Below, piece by piece: positions 36,708-47,939 of a stretch of 64,000 nucleotides of DNA; within the stretch, counting starts at the first letter, position 1, and every line of letters starts with the position of its first letter. The notes below the pieces were generated by a model. The model ran no database searches, was not told the DNA's origin, and saw only the letters and a list, made by a program, of their open reading frames with translations. The DNA is from Lutjanus erythropterus. Lineage: Eukaryota; Chordata; Actinopteri; Lutjaniformes; Lutjanidae. The DNA is taken from NCBI GenBank assembly GCA_020091685.1, contig CM034612.1, positions 28,574,655 through 28,638,654 on the forward strand, written 5' to 3'. A program made the position numbers and the translations under genes.

Positions 36708-37723
36708 CAATTAGGATTCAATTATATACGGCCCGCAAGATAATTTCATTTTCACTGAAAACTGAATAGCTGTCTGCTGTTGCTAGAACCTGGGTTGATG
36801 ACACTATTATGAATGGCCCGTCGGTAAATAGCACTCACCACTCATACTACAAGTCCCACAATGCACTGCGTCAGCTGCCGCGCAACTCGAGAAATAAATC
36901 AGCTTGCAGTCGAGAAGACGTGAGCTTCTGTCAAACGACAATGTAAACAGGTTTGTCTGTTTAGGCAACTGACTATATGAGGAGGGAGATGAGCGAGTGC
37001 TGATGGAGATGCAGCTCCACCTGGAACCAGGTAAAAGTAAAAATAAGGCTGACCCACAGCAGAGAGAGAGAGAGAGAGAGCGTGTCAATATGGACAGACG
37101 TGTCGACTTGATATAAAAACTTTATATGATCATGAATCATAATATTAATGTATACTTATGTGGTGCGTGATTTTTTTTTACTCCAAGTCTGATTTGTGTA
37201 CTTTTAAATACTTAATTGCTGCATTATTGTAAGTCATGATGAAGAGTCCAGACTCTGTCTCTCCTCTTCATCTCCTCAGTGTGTGTCAGTGTGCAGTTTA
37301 ACCTTTTCCTAAAATACTGCTGGTTCTGTGGTGTTAAATTTTAAATCTGAAGCCTGCAGAACCATAGAAGCTACAGTTGACTTTTCTATTGAAGTTCTCA
37401 GTATGCTTTGCCTTAATGTTAAATTGAGCAGGTCAATATGTGCATCTGTACCTGATGGACTGATGGGTTTGTAAATTATTATATGAGCATATTTTTATGT
37501 CAAATGCAGAGCCATTGAGGGTTTGCATGATTAAAGTGTGTGATATCTGTGTGCAGACAAAAGCAAGCATTTTCAAAAAGGTTGTTGCAGTCTGGCTGTT
37601 CAAATTATATTTCTGAATAAAACATAGTCAGTTTTAGACAGTTTAATAAATGTTAATCCTGTTTGGCCCGCGACTTAGACTGTGTTTTAAATTTTGACTC
37701 TTCTGGATTGAGTTTGACACCTG
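36708..37723. mobile_element. hAT-like element in L1 (2 of 4), 1016 bp
   Basis: Bounded by an 8-bp target-site duplication ATTTAGGC (36700-36707, 37724-37731). The right end ttgagtttgacacctg resembles a common fish hAT terminus. The left end (caattaggattcaatt) is not its clear inverse, so that end is either eroded or rearranged. Contains a short (GA)n at 37066-37081. No protein recognised. Confidence 0.6.
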
Positions 37724-37731
37724 ATTTAGGC

Positions 37732-38267
37732 CATGTAGAACTGGAAAGTTAGTTAAGGGAAAGAGGAGGGGTAGGAAAATGCAAGCTTCTGCTATTGCCT
37801 GTGTGTGTGCATGTCATCTGATTGTGCACTCTGGCGCTCTATATGTGCATACAGGGTGCCTGCTCAGCATAGCTGTTCTTTCTTCCAGCCTGGGACTCTG
37901 TCCCAAAGAACTGACTGACACTAACGTGGGTGGAGTTCATGGTTTACCTGGTGCTCTGTCGGTTTTGTTTGTGCAGATCCCATTGTTCCCCAGGGATCCT
38001 TTAGAGGTATATTGGTATATTTCTTTGCATTGTCTTCCTATCGTTTCATTTTTGATATTCCATGTACCCACATTACCCACCCCTACTACTACAAACACTT
38101 ACACTTTCTCTTAATGGGACTGTGGAGCCTCTAACATTGTAAGTTATAACTTTAAGTGACCTCATGACTACAAAGAATAGTAACTTTGAAAAATGCTGGA
38201 ATAGGCAGGCAAGTATAATGGAGATAGGTAAAATGGGATACTGTATCTATGCGAATGATTGTATGAG
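37732..38267 (+). other. L1 sequence between ORF1 and ORF2
   Basis: Lies inside the L1 after hAT 2 and before the endonuclease frame. A 111-codon frame (37779-38114) has no recognisable domain and is probably not a protein. Confidence 0.5.
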
Positions 38268-38885
38268 TGTGAATGAAAATCCTTAATCAGCTAAGAAGAG
38301 CTAACTGTCAAATAGCATTCTTACAAGAGACCCATCTACCAGAAACAGAACATGAGAAGCTAAAAAGATCCTGGGTAGACAGTATTTTACTCATCACACC
38401 AATCTGGGAGAAAGAGGGCGTATGTATTCTGATACATAGATAGGTCAATTTTACACCAATTAAAATTCATAAAGATGTTAGAAGTTAGATTTATTTTGGT
38501 AAATGGATCTATAGATGGAATACAGATCTCTCATGAACATATATGCACCAAATGAGGATGAGCCTGGCTTCATCCGCACAATATTCACTACAATACTACA
38601 GCACAGTGTTGGTATCCTACTGCTGGGAGGGATTTCAACTGTGTTATGTCTCAGCTTAAGGATAGGCAGCCCTCAAAAGCTCCTACTTCCAGAATGAGTA
38701 AAATGCTTAAACACCTTTCAATAGAATCAGGGATAGTAGATGTTTGGAGAAGTAAATTCCATAAAGGTAGAGATTTTACTTTTTATTCCCATAGACATTC
38801 ATCCTATTCCATTTACCTTTTTTACCCCCAATGCAGAGTTGCACAGGATAGAAAGCAAAAGATTTTATCAATTACCACCTCTGAC
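38268..38885 (+). pseudogene. L1 ORF2 endonuclease, decayed
   Basis: Read across shifts: ILNQLRRANCQIAFLQETHL followed by PETEHEKLKRSW (the LQETH metal-binding box of AP-type endonuclease), then CILIHR and, near 38620, a degenerate version of the GGDFN box. It is interrupted at 38886 by a hAT and resumes at 40352 with DHAPLALTWDI, the final SDHAP box. Confidence 0.8.
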
Positions 38886-39040
38886 TAGGGATGGGGATCG
38901 TTAATTTTATTGATGTCGATACCATTTTCGAGTCTGCTTAACGATTCGGTCCTTATCGATACCACTATCGATACTTAGGCTATTATTTTATTAGAAATAC
39001 GAGACAACCATAAATTGTAAATAAATTTGTTTTATATAAT

Positions 39041-39086
39041 ACTACTACTACTACTACTACTACTAATAATAATAATAATAATAATA

Positions 39087-39124
<38 letters not shown>
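39041..39124 (+). repeat. (ACT)n(AAT)n(ATT)n triplet tract
   Basis: Three triplet blocks in a row; the AAT and ATT blocks are complementary and can fold on each other. Confidence 0.95.
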
Positions 39125-39387
39125 GTATATACATTATGTATAACTTTCTATTCTATTTCACTATGCCTTAATTTTCTGCGGAGAGCTCAAATGGGGCAGA
39201 GGTTGTTTTCCTTCCCAACTGAATAACGTTATCAAGGGACGCTAGCTGAAGTGCTAATGGCTCAGCCCATCTAAGTTAACGCTAGCTGCCTCTCTATGCA
39301 ACCGTCTTCCTGTTTGTCAGTCTGACAGGTTGTTTTGCCAATGTTAGTAGTCGGCAGCAACCGAGTGAATAAACAAACGATTACAAA

Positions 39388-39666
39388 ATGAAAGATTCCA
39401 TAAAAGAAATGTGGTTCGGGAACTACTTGTGCTGTAACGTTAATTGGTGGAAGGAATTCAAGAAAGCACCCAAACGAATGGTTAGATCGAGAGTGCTACG
39501 ACCACAAAACAGCCACGAAGAGGTGCCGTTAATGTCCATGCCCTCCTATGTTAACTTTTTTCGCAAGCCGAATACGGATTTGGACTCACGGGCATGGTTG
39601 AATGCTTTGAATTTAAAGAAACTACCCCGCAAAGTTTTCGTTTGTTCGCACTACTTCGTTGATTAA
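39388..39666 (+). pseudogene. THAP-like zinc-finger fragment inside hAT
   Basis: 92 codons ending at TAA. The last 40 residues, with FFRKPNTDLDSRAWLNALN then VFVCSHYFVD, fit the second half of a THAP domain (fP, W, N, then CSxHF with Tyr for His). The first cysteine pair is not clear: the upstream part (NYLCCNVNWWKEF) does not follow the consensus. THAP domains bind DNA and occur in P-element transposases and host factors. Here it lies on the strand opposite the BED finger, so it is either an unrelated captured exon or a chance resemblance. Confidence 0.35.
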
Positions 39667-39878
39667 AAAAACGGGATAGAGCCAGGTTAAGCTAAATAAG
39701 CTAGCGCTAAACTGGCAACTAAGACGAGGGGATGTTTCACTGGACATGACACAGAACATGAGAACTTCCATGAACGAGTCAACTATCTTATTCTAGCTAG
39801 AAGGCTGACACGGTGGATAATGTGGACTAGTTGTGCTTGTTGGATTATCACTTGTATTATTACAAGCGGGACTTGCTA

Positions 39879-40193
39879 CTAGGTTTGGGGTGCATCTGGC
39901 AGCATGGACAAGTTACCTTGCGTGGAGGACTGGCCAGGTCCTGCAGTTACAGGTGAGCGTGTTTTAAGACGATCAAATGTGCTGCATTTGGGCTTCAACT
40001 GGTGGATAACAACAAGATGCTTATGCATCGAGGTTGTGTTTCCACCCTTGCACAAGATGATTTTCGAGCAGATGTTGCATTTTGCGTGTTCTTTGTCTTT
40101 CACTTTCGTGAAATGTAACCACGCAGCGGACCGTTTGACTCGCTCTGCCATGTTTGCTTTGAGAATGAGCGTGTGAGTTACGCGACAGCACAT
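39879..40193 (-). pseudogene. BED zinc finger of a hAT transposase
   Basis: 104 codons. RSAAWLHFTKVKDKEHAKCN then ICSKIILCKGGNTTSMHKHL and VVIH give W, F, C-x2-C and H-x4-H in BED-finger order, followed by a low-complexity linker. BED fingers are the N-terminal DNA-binding module of many hAT transposases and of their domesticated ZBED relatives. The downstream catalytic domain is absent in this 1.46-kb element. Confidence 0.8.
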
Positions 40194-40343
40194 TTAATTG
40201 TTTGGCAGCGTTGGCGCCTGGCGAATTCTTTCCAGGCATTGTAATCGATAGGAGTATCGATAAGCTCAGATGTTATTGATTTTCGGGTTTTGAGAAATTG
40301 GGAACCGGGTCTATATAGAACCGGGTCTCGATCCCCACCCCTA

Positions 40344-40704
40344 CCTCTGACCATGCGCCTCTTGCATTGACATGGGACATAGGTCATAGGCCAACAACCA
40401 AATACTAGAGATTAAATGCATCACTTTTAAATGACAAGGAATTTACCACATTTGTAACAACTGAATTGAGTAATTACTTAGATACTAATGCTACACCTGA
40501 AATATCACCTCTCATTCTATGGGACTGCACTAAGGCATATATCCGAGGTCGCATTATTTCATTTACAAGCGTGAAAAAAAGGAGAAGGGAAGCAAAATGA
40601 ATTGAACTGGAAGATAAAATAAGACAACTTGAGCAACAACACAAAAGGACACCAACCTCCAGTCTGTTCAACATTCTTAAACAAGCATGCAGATATTTAG
40701 ACAG
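40344..40704 (+). pseudogene. L1 ORF2, end of endonuclease and linker
   Basis: Between hATs 3 and 4. Reads DHAPLALTWDI, then ILWDCTKAYIRGRIISFTS and a Lys/Arg/Glu-rich helix (REAKxIELEDKIRQLEQQHK), the usual L1 segment linking endonuclease and RT. One stop (tga after aaa at about 40598). Confidence 0.8.
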
Positions 40705-42180
40705 TAGGGGTGGGCGATATGGGAAAAATATCATATCACGATTTTTTTATTAGAAAATCACGATTTCGATTTTATCATGATCTTACATGTATTTATATTA
40801 TGTATTATGCTATGTATTTAGATTTACATTTACTGTTTTTACTTTGCTTTCTACTTTTTTTTCAAGCACAAAGGTAAAAGTAAAGGTAGTAATGTCTGAA
40901 AAAACCACAAACAGAAGATGTTACTAACTCTTTTAACTGAAACAGTCACCAGAATGTTTTGTTAACATGTTAAAATCACAACATTTTTCTTCTGGAGCAG
41001 GACAGACGCTCCCAGACCCCCAACAGGGGACTGGTTTACCAACATGCCACCTTTTTCTCCTCTTATGAGTTTGCAGGTCTGTATTTAGTAATCAAAAAAT
41101 ACCAACAAGAATACCATTAAAGTACAACAACAGCAATAAAAATGTTGATTTTTAAAAAAAGGAAACAATAACATGCAAGGTTTTTAAATTGTAATTAAGT
41201 AAAAACACTAATACCACAATGTAAAAATACCTAAGTAAAGAATCTGAGTATTTTTTTCATCACAGCAGGTCAGTGATCAGTGTTCCAGTGACTCTCTGTG
41301 GATCAGTGAATAGTTTTATTTATGGCGGCCCGCCACATTAAAAACATCGGCACCATGACATTAATTTCTATTTTTGGAGCTGCACACCTTTTTCGCTCAT
41401 GTCTAGAAGGTAACTCTTTATTTGCGCAACTCTCGCGAGATTTGTGTTCGTTATTTCTACTAAAATAATCAAACTCGCGCGATCTTTCGCAGGTCTAGGG
41501 TTCCCTTCTAGACACGACCCTCTGTCTCTGTCAAACTAATGACAGCAGACTGTCTTTAAACAGCACGATGTTACACTCTGCAGTATTTCACACAAAGACT
41601 TTATTTGTGTGGACATCCAGGTTTGGTTTGTCACCAACTTTGGCATTTTTATGTTTTTTAATCAGTCCGAGAGGACGACGGCATCCGCAATTGATTAGTG
41701 ATCAGTCTGTCCTCCTCTCCTCCCTCACCTGTTCACTCTGCTGTGAGAAGGTCTGAAAGTTTCTCACAGAGAAACACAGACTCTCCTGTTTTACATATAG
41801 ACAATTGTTTAATTTTATAAGAGCATCTGGTTGATGTCGATGTCATTAACCATCACGTTAGTTTCGACTGTTGTAATAAACTCCGTCATTAACAACAGTC
41901 TGCTCCACACGCAGCTTCTCTGCAGTTGGTCTGTGCGTTTCCTGATCAGATAAACCAGCGCCGGAAAGACTAGAAAAGTTGCGCCAGTTAAAATAGAAGC
42001 GTCCCGTCAAAATTTAAAATCTCTTAATAGTTTATTGGTTATAGGTCCGGGTCTGTATAGGACGGCGTGTGGGTCCGCCTGTTAGGGACCCCAAACGATC
42101 CATACGATCTCCTCACTTTGGCAGATCGTCTACACGTTCTAATCCTTCACGATCTAATATCGTCATATCGCACACCCCTA
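40705..42180. mobile_element. Non-autonomous hAT in L1 (4 of 4), 1476 bp
   Basis: Ends taggggtgggcgatatggg and atcgtcatatcgcacacccct(a) are inverted repeats; perfect 8-bp target-site duplication TTAGACAG at 40697-40704 and 42181-42188. No transposase frame; the interior is AT-rich with a GC-rich block near 41320-41520 (ctctcgcgagatttg). Confidence 0.9.
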
Positions 42181-42188
42181 TTAGACAG

Positions 42189-43810
42189 TCTAATTACAGA
42201 AAAGATTGAGGGCAATTTAAGGTTTACAAATCAGCACTACGAAAATGGCAACAGGGCAAGCAGATTGTTGGCATTAAGACTTAAAAAACAGCAATCATCC
42301 CACACTGTTCAGAAACGTATGTATAATAATTCAACATTTACAAAACCTGATGAGATTTCATATTCATTTGCAGAATTTTATAAATCCTTGTACAGAAACG
42401 CAATTAAAGGAGCTGTCGGAGCCTATGGCAAAAGAGTTGGAGGAACCAATTAAGGAATCAGAAATACAACAGGTAATTTCTACCTTGAAAAACAATAAAA
42501 GTACGGGCCCTGATGGGTATATTAATGAGTGTGTTACAAGGCATTTAAAGAGATAGTTTCACCTTTATTATTAAAAGCCTATCATTATGCGTTACAGTCT
42601 GGAACCATGGCCCCCTCCTGGAAGGAGGCGTCAATAGTTGTAATACATGAAGAAGGCAAGGACGCCACCAAATGTGAATCATATAGATCTATATCATTGC
42701 TAAATGCAGACCTACACATATTAACAGCCATTTTAGCTAGATGCGTCAATAAAATCATTACTCAGATTATTCACCCTGACCACACTGGGTTTATTACTAG
42801 TAGATACTATGGGATTGCTAAATTTAATGACCCACCCAAAAGTTAAGGAGAAGGAAGCTATGGTATTATCTCTTAATGCCCAAAAGGCATTTGACCAAGT
42901 GTCCTGGAAATACCTATTTCAAACACTGAAACGATTCCAGTTTGGCCCCAACTTTATAAAGTGGATACAAACATTATATTCTGACCCACAAGCTGCAGTT
43001 AAAGTGAACGGGTTTTTATCAGACTGATTTGCCCTTGAATGCAGCTGCAGACAGGGTTGCTCCCTATCACCCCTACTATTTGATATCTGTATTGAACCAC
43101 TAGCGCAGCTTATTAGAGACGACAGCAACGTAAAGGGACTGACAATAAATAGTGAACAACATAAACTATCATTGTATGCAGATGATGTTCTTTTATACCT
43201 TACTGACAACAACAATTCCATACTTAAAGAACCTTATTTCTCTGGCTATAAAGTGAATGTGGACAAAACAATAGCTATGGATGTAGGTGGCAAAATTTCA
43301 CAAATGGTCAAGCTTCAGAGCGGTTTCAAAAGAAAGCATCAAATATCTCGGAATTCAAATCCCCCCATCATTAGAAAAGTTATATGATGCAAACTATAAA
43401 ATTACAAATCAAAACATTAGCAAGGATTTAGACCGATGGTCAACACTTTCACTATCTTTGTTCAGCCAGATTGAAAGTGTACGCATGAATGTATTGCCTA
43501 AGCTACTGTATCCATTTCAGATGCTACCTATTGATATTCCTAAATCTACATTTGATAAATTGGATAGGCTCATTTCAAAATGTATATGGCAAGGAAGGCA
43601 ACCAAGAATTAGACTAAAAACATTGCAGCTTCTTAAACCACGCAGAGGACTCAAACTCCTGAACTTAAGATATTATTTTTGGGCTGCACAGTTAAAATCC
43701 TTAACAACATGGATCCAGGATCTTTCCTGTACATGTTGGCTCAACATAGAAAAAGATTTATGTGAATGGTCCCTACAGATTCTGCCTTTCCTAGATGTCC
43801 CCTTATAGGA
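42189..43810 (+). pseudogene. L1 ORF2 reverse transcriptase, shifted
   Basis: Across several frames: YNNSTFTKPDEISYSFAEFY, STLKNNKSTGPDGYINE, GTMAPSWKEASIVVIHEEGK, SYRSISLLNADLHILTAILA (RT1-2), DHTGFI, LSLNAQKAFDQVSWKYLF (first catalytic Asp region, normally DAxKAFD), CSCRQGCSLSPLLFDICIEP, LYADDVLLYL (YADD at 43175-43186), then IKYLGIQIPP and WQGRQPRIRLKTLQLLKPRR (thumb). At least four shifts or stops (e.g. near 42530, 42800, 43025). Confidence 0.9.
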
Positions 43811-43998
43811 AACTCAAATGGGTGAATGGACCAGAGCCACAATTAAAATTTGGAGGAAAATAAAACTGTCATTAGGACTGCCTAAAGCAATATCAGCAGA
43901 TGCAGGGTTTAGAAAATTGGCAGAGCAGTCTCACTAATTTACATCAACTCTGCAAGGATCATGGCCTTAAGTGATTTGAACAGTTAAGGGAGGAGTAT

Positions 43999-44610
43999 AT
44001 GCTTCCTAAAACAGATTTTTTCAGATATCTACAATTAAGGGATATTCTAACAAAACATAGGGAGTTGAATAAAGTGTTGGACCCCACTCCAGTTGAGGAG
44101 TTTTTGATAAAAGTACAAACAGGAAATGGGGGTAAGGAAGTGGTAGGTCATTTTTATCATATACTTTTAAGCATGACTCTTAATAATACATTACAGATAA
44201 AAAGGAGATGGGAAACTGAATTAGGTACACACATAACACAGGATGAATGGGAAGAAGTATGTTCTGGTGCTCACTTAGTAACCAATTCAAACACTTGGAG
44301 GGAATTCAGATGGAAGGTGGTGATGAGGTTCTTTCAGACACCAGAAATAGTGGCAAAAATGGGCTCACAATGTTCAAACAAATGTTGGAGAAATTGCGGT
44401 ACACAAATTAGCAACAATATTCACATACTTTGGACATGCACAAAGTTAAGTACATTTTGGAAAGAGATTTTTGATGCACTTAAGATCATATTTCATCAAA
44501 ATCTCACAAAAGATGCAAGAACCACACTTTTGGGTCTAACCCAAGAGGTCATTGAGGGAAGAGCAAAAAAAAAAAAACCTTTTACAAATATTGACAACAA
44601 CAGCAATTAA
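43999..44610 (+). pseudogene. L1 ORF2 C-terminal domain
   Basis: 203 codons. Begins MLPKTDFFRYLQLRDILTKH, continues WREFRWKVVMRFFQTPEIVA, then CSNKCWRNCGTQISNNIHIL followed by WTC. The spaced Cys/His residues match the C-terminal cysteine-rich motif of L1 ORF2. It ends at a poly(A)-like run (aaaaaaaaaaaacc, 44563-44580) that shifts the frame. The rest of the domain is read to about 44727. Confidence 0.85.
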
Positions 44611-44727
44611 ATGTGTCACAATCAAGTGGTTAAACCCTGACCCTCCAACATATAATATGTGGATTGAGAAGGTATTGGAAATTTACCAGATGGAACAGAT
44701 AACGTACTCCTTGAGACTTCAAAAATA

Positions 44728-45262
44728 AATATTTAAAAAAAAAAAATGGAGCCCTGTTGTTGCCATACTAACATAGTGAAGTGATTGAAATCCACATGCA
44801 CACCCTACAGTACATATGTATCTTTTTACCTGATTCACCTCGTGAAGCATACATTACACTCATGCCACTATGCATTTACATGCAGTTCCTCTCCCTGACC
44901 TTTACCTGTTATTTTATTTATCCATTTACTAATTCAATTCAATTTTTCTTAGTATTTTTTGCTCATTATTCTTTTTTTGTTTTTGTTTTTTTTCTGGGTT
45001 TTTTTTGTTGGTTTTTTGGTTTTTTTCTTCCTTTTTCTTTTTTGTTTAGCTTTGTTTTGTTTTCATAATTTATACCTTTGTTGTATTTCAAAATTAATAC
45101 TTGATGTGCTTGTTTTGTTTTAATTTGTCGTGGTTTGTCTATAAGCCACACAGATACAGCTGTAAAGATAAAAAAAAGGCAGTATGGAGACACTGAAAAC
45201 GATTGTATAACTTACTGGAATTGAAATAAAACCTAAGTTAAAAAAAAAACCAAAACAAACAA
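44728..45262 (+). other. L1 3' UTR and tail
   Basis: Non-coding, with a T-rich section at 44970-45065, a late ctggaattgaaataaaacct signal at about 45218-45236 and an A-rich tail adjoining the right target-site duplication. Confidence 0.75.
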
Positions 45263-45277
45263 AAACAAAATCAGATC

Positions 45278-45500
45278 GTATGAGGCATGTGTGTGCCACA
45301 TGCTGACAAAGTTGGGTTTTCACTCATTTTTGTACAGTTTTGAATGAAGTGTTTCATTTTGCAAAGGATCCAAGGTGTTCTGCTATTTGTGTGTGGTTGT
45401 GTGAATTGTGTGTAGTGTTTTAACATCATGAGACCTGTTTTCAAAATTGTGCTTAAGTAATTGGAAAAAACTGGAAAAGGAGAAGTGAAGAAAGAGCTCA
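45278..45500. repeat. Long-TIR repeat, right arm (continues 34650)
   Basis: The interrupted repeat resumes exactly after the L1 target-site duplication: gtatgaggcatgtgtgtgcc ... gtgtgtagtgttttaac. It is the reverse complement of 33640-33890. Confidence 0.8.
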
Positions 45501-46239
45501 CAGTTGTGATCATTACTGCTGTCTATATTTCACTGGATGCTAATGTTCGCATAGCTCTCTCCTATCTGACACCATAAACAGAAAGCAGCTGTCTCATCCA
45601 GATGAAGCTTTCATTGTTGCTGGGGACTCCAACCAAGCTTGCTTAAAGACTGTATTGCTGAAATCTTAATAAATTCTACATGACTTTAAAGGGCAGTTTT
45701 CTGTGATTATTTGTGTATATGTGTTGTGGTAACAGCTGGTTGGGAAGGTCATCGCTCGGATTTCACGCCTCTTTTGAGACTGCATTCACGGCTCATTTAT
45801 TAGTCCCTGGTCACAGGGTGGTGCCCCATTATTATTGATCAATATTAACAGTTTTATCTATATTAACATTATTACTCACAATAATATTATTAATATCTAC
45901 TAATAACTGAGATTATTTTTTCATAATGCCCATCAGCCCTGAAAACAGGTGGCCATCTGTCATCGTCAGTGACAATGACAATGACAAGCCACTGCTTGTC
46001 ATGGACTTCTGGTCCAAGGTGGCCGTGACAGCGACTCTAGGTCCCAAAGATAGGCAGCCACCTGTCCTGGTCTATGATAATGACTCTGGGCCCAAAGACA
46101 GGCAGCCGCCTGTCATGGTAAGTGACAACAAATTCTGGTGCCAATGACAGATGGTGGCCTGTCGTGCTCAGTGATGATGATGCTTGGCTTCAACTACAGG
46201 TTGCCACATGTCATGGATTGGTATCAGATAATGCTAAAT
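45501..46239. other. Intergenic DNA with a short coding-like tandem repeat
   Basis: At 45926-46147 an open frame contains two units reading GPKDRQPPV.V.DN (nucleotide unit about 48 bp, cccaaagataggcagccacc / cccaaagacaggcagccgcc), flanked by looser copies of gtcatggtcagtgacaa. It resembles a minisatellite; no gene could be supported. Confidence 0.5.
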
Positions 46240-46690
46240 GAAAATGTTGTTTCTTGCATATCCTGAATGCATCTTCCAATAACATTGCCTCTTCTGCTAT
46301 TCTCTCAGTAGTTGCAGAAAAGGCCTTTAATCGCCTTCGATTAAATGGAAAGTATAAAAATAGAAGTTGTATGGGTGTGGGATCTAACTTTACTACCATG
46401 ATTAAAACAACGTACTCATATCCCTCAACAAGCGTGTAAGTAATAAAATCAATCCTTTTAACATTTCAAGATCTTCCAGACGAGAAGGCCCACTTTCACA
46501 TATTATTATTTATTATTTATTTTACAAAGATTCTTTGGCACAGGCCATGAGACAATCAGCTGACACTGACCCAATTACAATTAAATCTACAAACCATTAT
46601 TTAACTGTACTTCCAGATGAACTCTTGTTGTTTTTCTCAAACATCAAGCAGTCTCTTTCATGTGCCCTTTGAATATTACACAAATTATAC
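46240..46690 (+). mobile_element. L1 reverse transcriptase fragment
   Basis: The frame at 46254-46439 reads SSAILSVVAEKAFNRL ... GVGSNFTTMIKTTYSYPSTSV, the L1 palm segment (LSLDAEKAFDRL...GxNFI..I..LY..P.A.V). Downstream, broken frames give an LAQAMRQSADTDPITIK-like stretch and a degenerate catalytic region. Ends of the insertion not defined. Confidence 0.75.
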
Positions 46691-46970
46691 AAATTTAGCT
46701 ATATTTCAAATTAGGAAATAAATTATGCTATTTTTTTCTTGTTTCCACTAGGAACATGAACATCCTTGCAGCAACTCATTTTAAATATTTTGATATAACT
46801 ATTTATAGATACAGCTGTCTGTTTAAATAGATGGTTAATGATGATGGTTCAGTGGTTTAAAATACCTCTCTCATTGTCTCTCATATATATATATATCTCA
46901 GAGTTCCCAGAGTGGTCCGACATTTTCCCCAATTTAGAGGATTCTTCACGCTTAGTTCACCACAAATCTT

Positions 46971-47734
46971 ATGGGGAAATATGAACTAAGGAAGAGGAAG
47001 ACCACAGTAAAACAAATTAGCAAAAAAATCGAGGAAATGATGACAGGAGGAGCTGATGAAGTTGTTGGCACAGGTGAAGCTAATGAGCACATGGCCATGG
47101 ACACCCTGCAGGCCAGCATTAGCACTATCCATACTGAAGTAAAGACAGGATATACAGACATGAAGAACAAACTAAATGCTTTCCGTGAGACAATCAAACA
47201 AGACATGAAGGAAGAGCTTGGGAATTTTAAATAAGAATCCACCAGAAACTGAGTGAGATTGGGACAGAACTGAAAATTACAGGGGCCAGGTGGGATGAAG
47301 CAGAGAAACGTGAGGTTGAAGAGTCGAACATCAATGCAAAAGACGTGCTTCTCCAAACTTTGCAGGAACAAGAATGCATTCAGTCCAAGTTAACAGACTT
47401 AGAAGCCCGTTCCCACAGGAACAACTGCATCTGCATCTTTGGAGTCCCCAAAGGGAAGTCCAAGTTTCAGCTCCCTGACATTGATCTTAAAATACAATGC
47501 TGCCATAGATCACTTGGACCCAAACCACTACCACAAGCCACTCTGAGATCCTTGATCGCTTGCTTCCTCGTCTACAGAACCAAGGAACTGGCACCGAACA
47601 CCGCATGGAGAAAAAAAGAGGTACATCTAATCTACTATCTAATCTATTTTGACCATGATTACCCGGTAGAAATTATGAAAAAAAAGAAGGGAATATGCTC
47701 CACTGAGGATGGTGTTAAAAGAAAAGGGACTTAG
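46971..47734 (+). pseudogene. L1 ORF1, broken
   Basis: The first frame (46971-47234) starts MGKYELRKRKTTVKQISKKI and runs as a helical, Glu/Lys-rich segment. The second (47345-47734) reads LTDLEARSHRNNCICIFGVP followed by KGKSKF, the L1 ORF1p link from coiled coil to RRM domain (LEaRSRRnNlriyGvpE). A shift lies between the two. Confidence 0.75.
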
Positions 47735-47939
47735 GTTTCAGACACTGGCTCCTGCAAAACTCTGAATCTTTTATGAAGAAAGACCCACTACATATAACAA
47801 TGTAAAAGAGGCTACGGAGGACATGCTGAGGAAGGGGATGCTGACAGCTGATGAAAAATCCACTGAGGGCACAACCTGTCGGCACACCCCGGGAATGCAA
47901 AGCTGTGACACCTCGCAAGAAACTGGGAGAGAACTCTAA

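Larger units (their letters stand above)
38886..40343. mobile_element. hAT in L1 (3 of 4), 1458 bp, with BED finger remnant
   Basis: Ends tagggatggggatcg and cgatccccacccct(a) are inverted repeats; perfect 8-bp target-site duplication CCTCTGAC at 38878-38885 and 40344-40351. Inside lie a minus-strand BED zinc finger (40193-39879), a plus-strand THAP-like frame (39388-39666) and a triplet microsatellite (39041-39124). The catalytic transposase core is missing, so it is internally deleted. Confidence 0.9.
34651..45262 (+). mobile_element. Complete L1-clade LINE interrupted by four hAT insertions
   Basis: Flanked by a 15-bp target-site duplication, AAACAAAATCAGATC, at 34636-34650 and 45263-45277. 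Order: short 5' leader, ORF1 (34817 to about 35720), endonuclease (38268-38885, 40344-40430), linker, RT (42189-43400), C-terminal domain (to 44610), 3' UTR, and a tail with aataaaacctaagttaaaa. Removing the four hATs and one copy of each 8-bp duplication leaves about 5.85 kb, the size of a full-length L1. Many stops and shifts make it inactive. Confidence 0.9.

Noticed and set aside
44781..45193. Phe-rich (+) and Lys-rich (-) frames
   Set aside because: They translate the T-rich 3' UTR of the L1.
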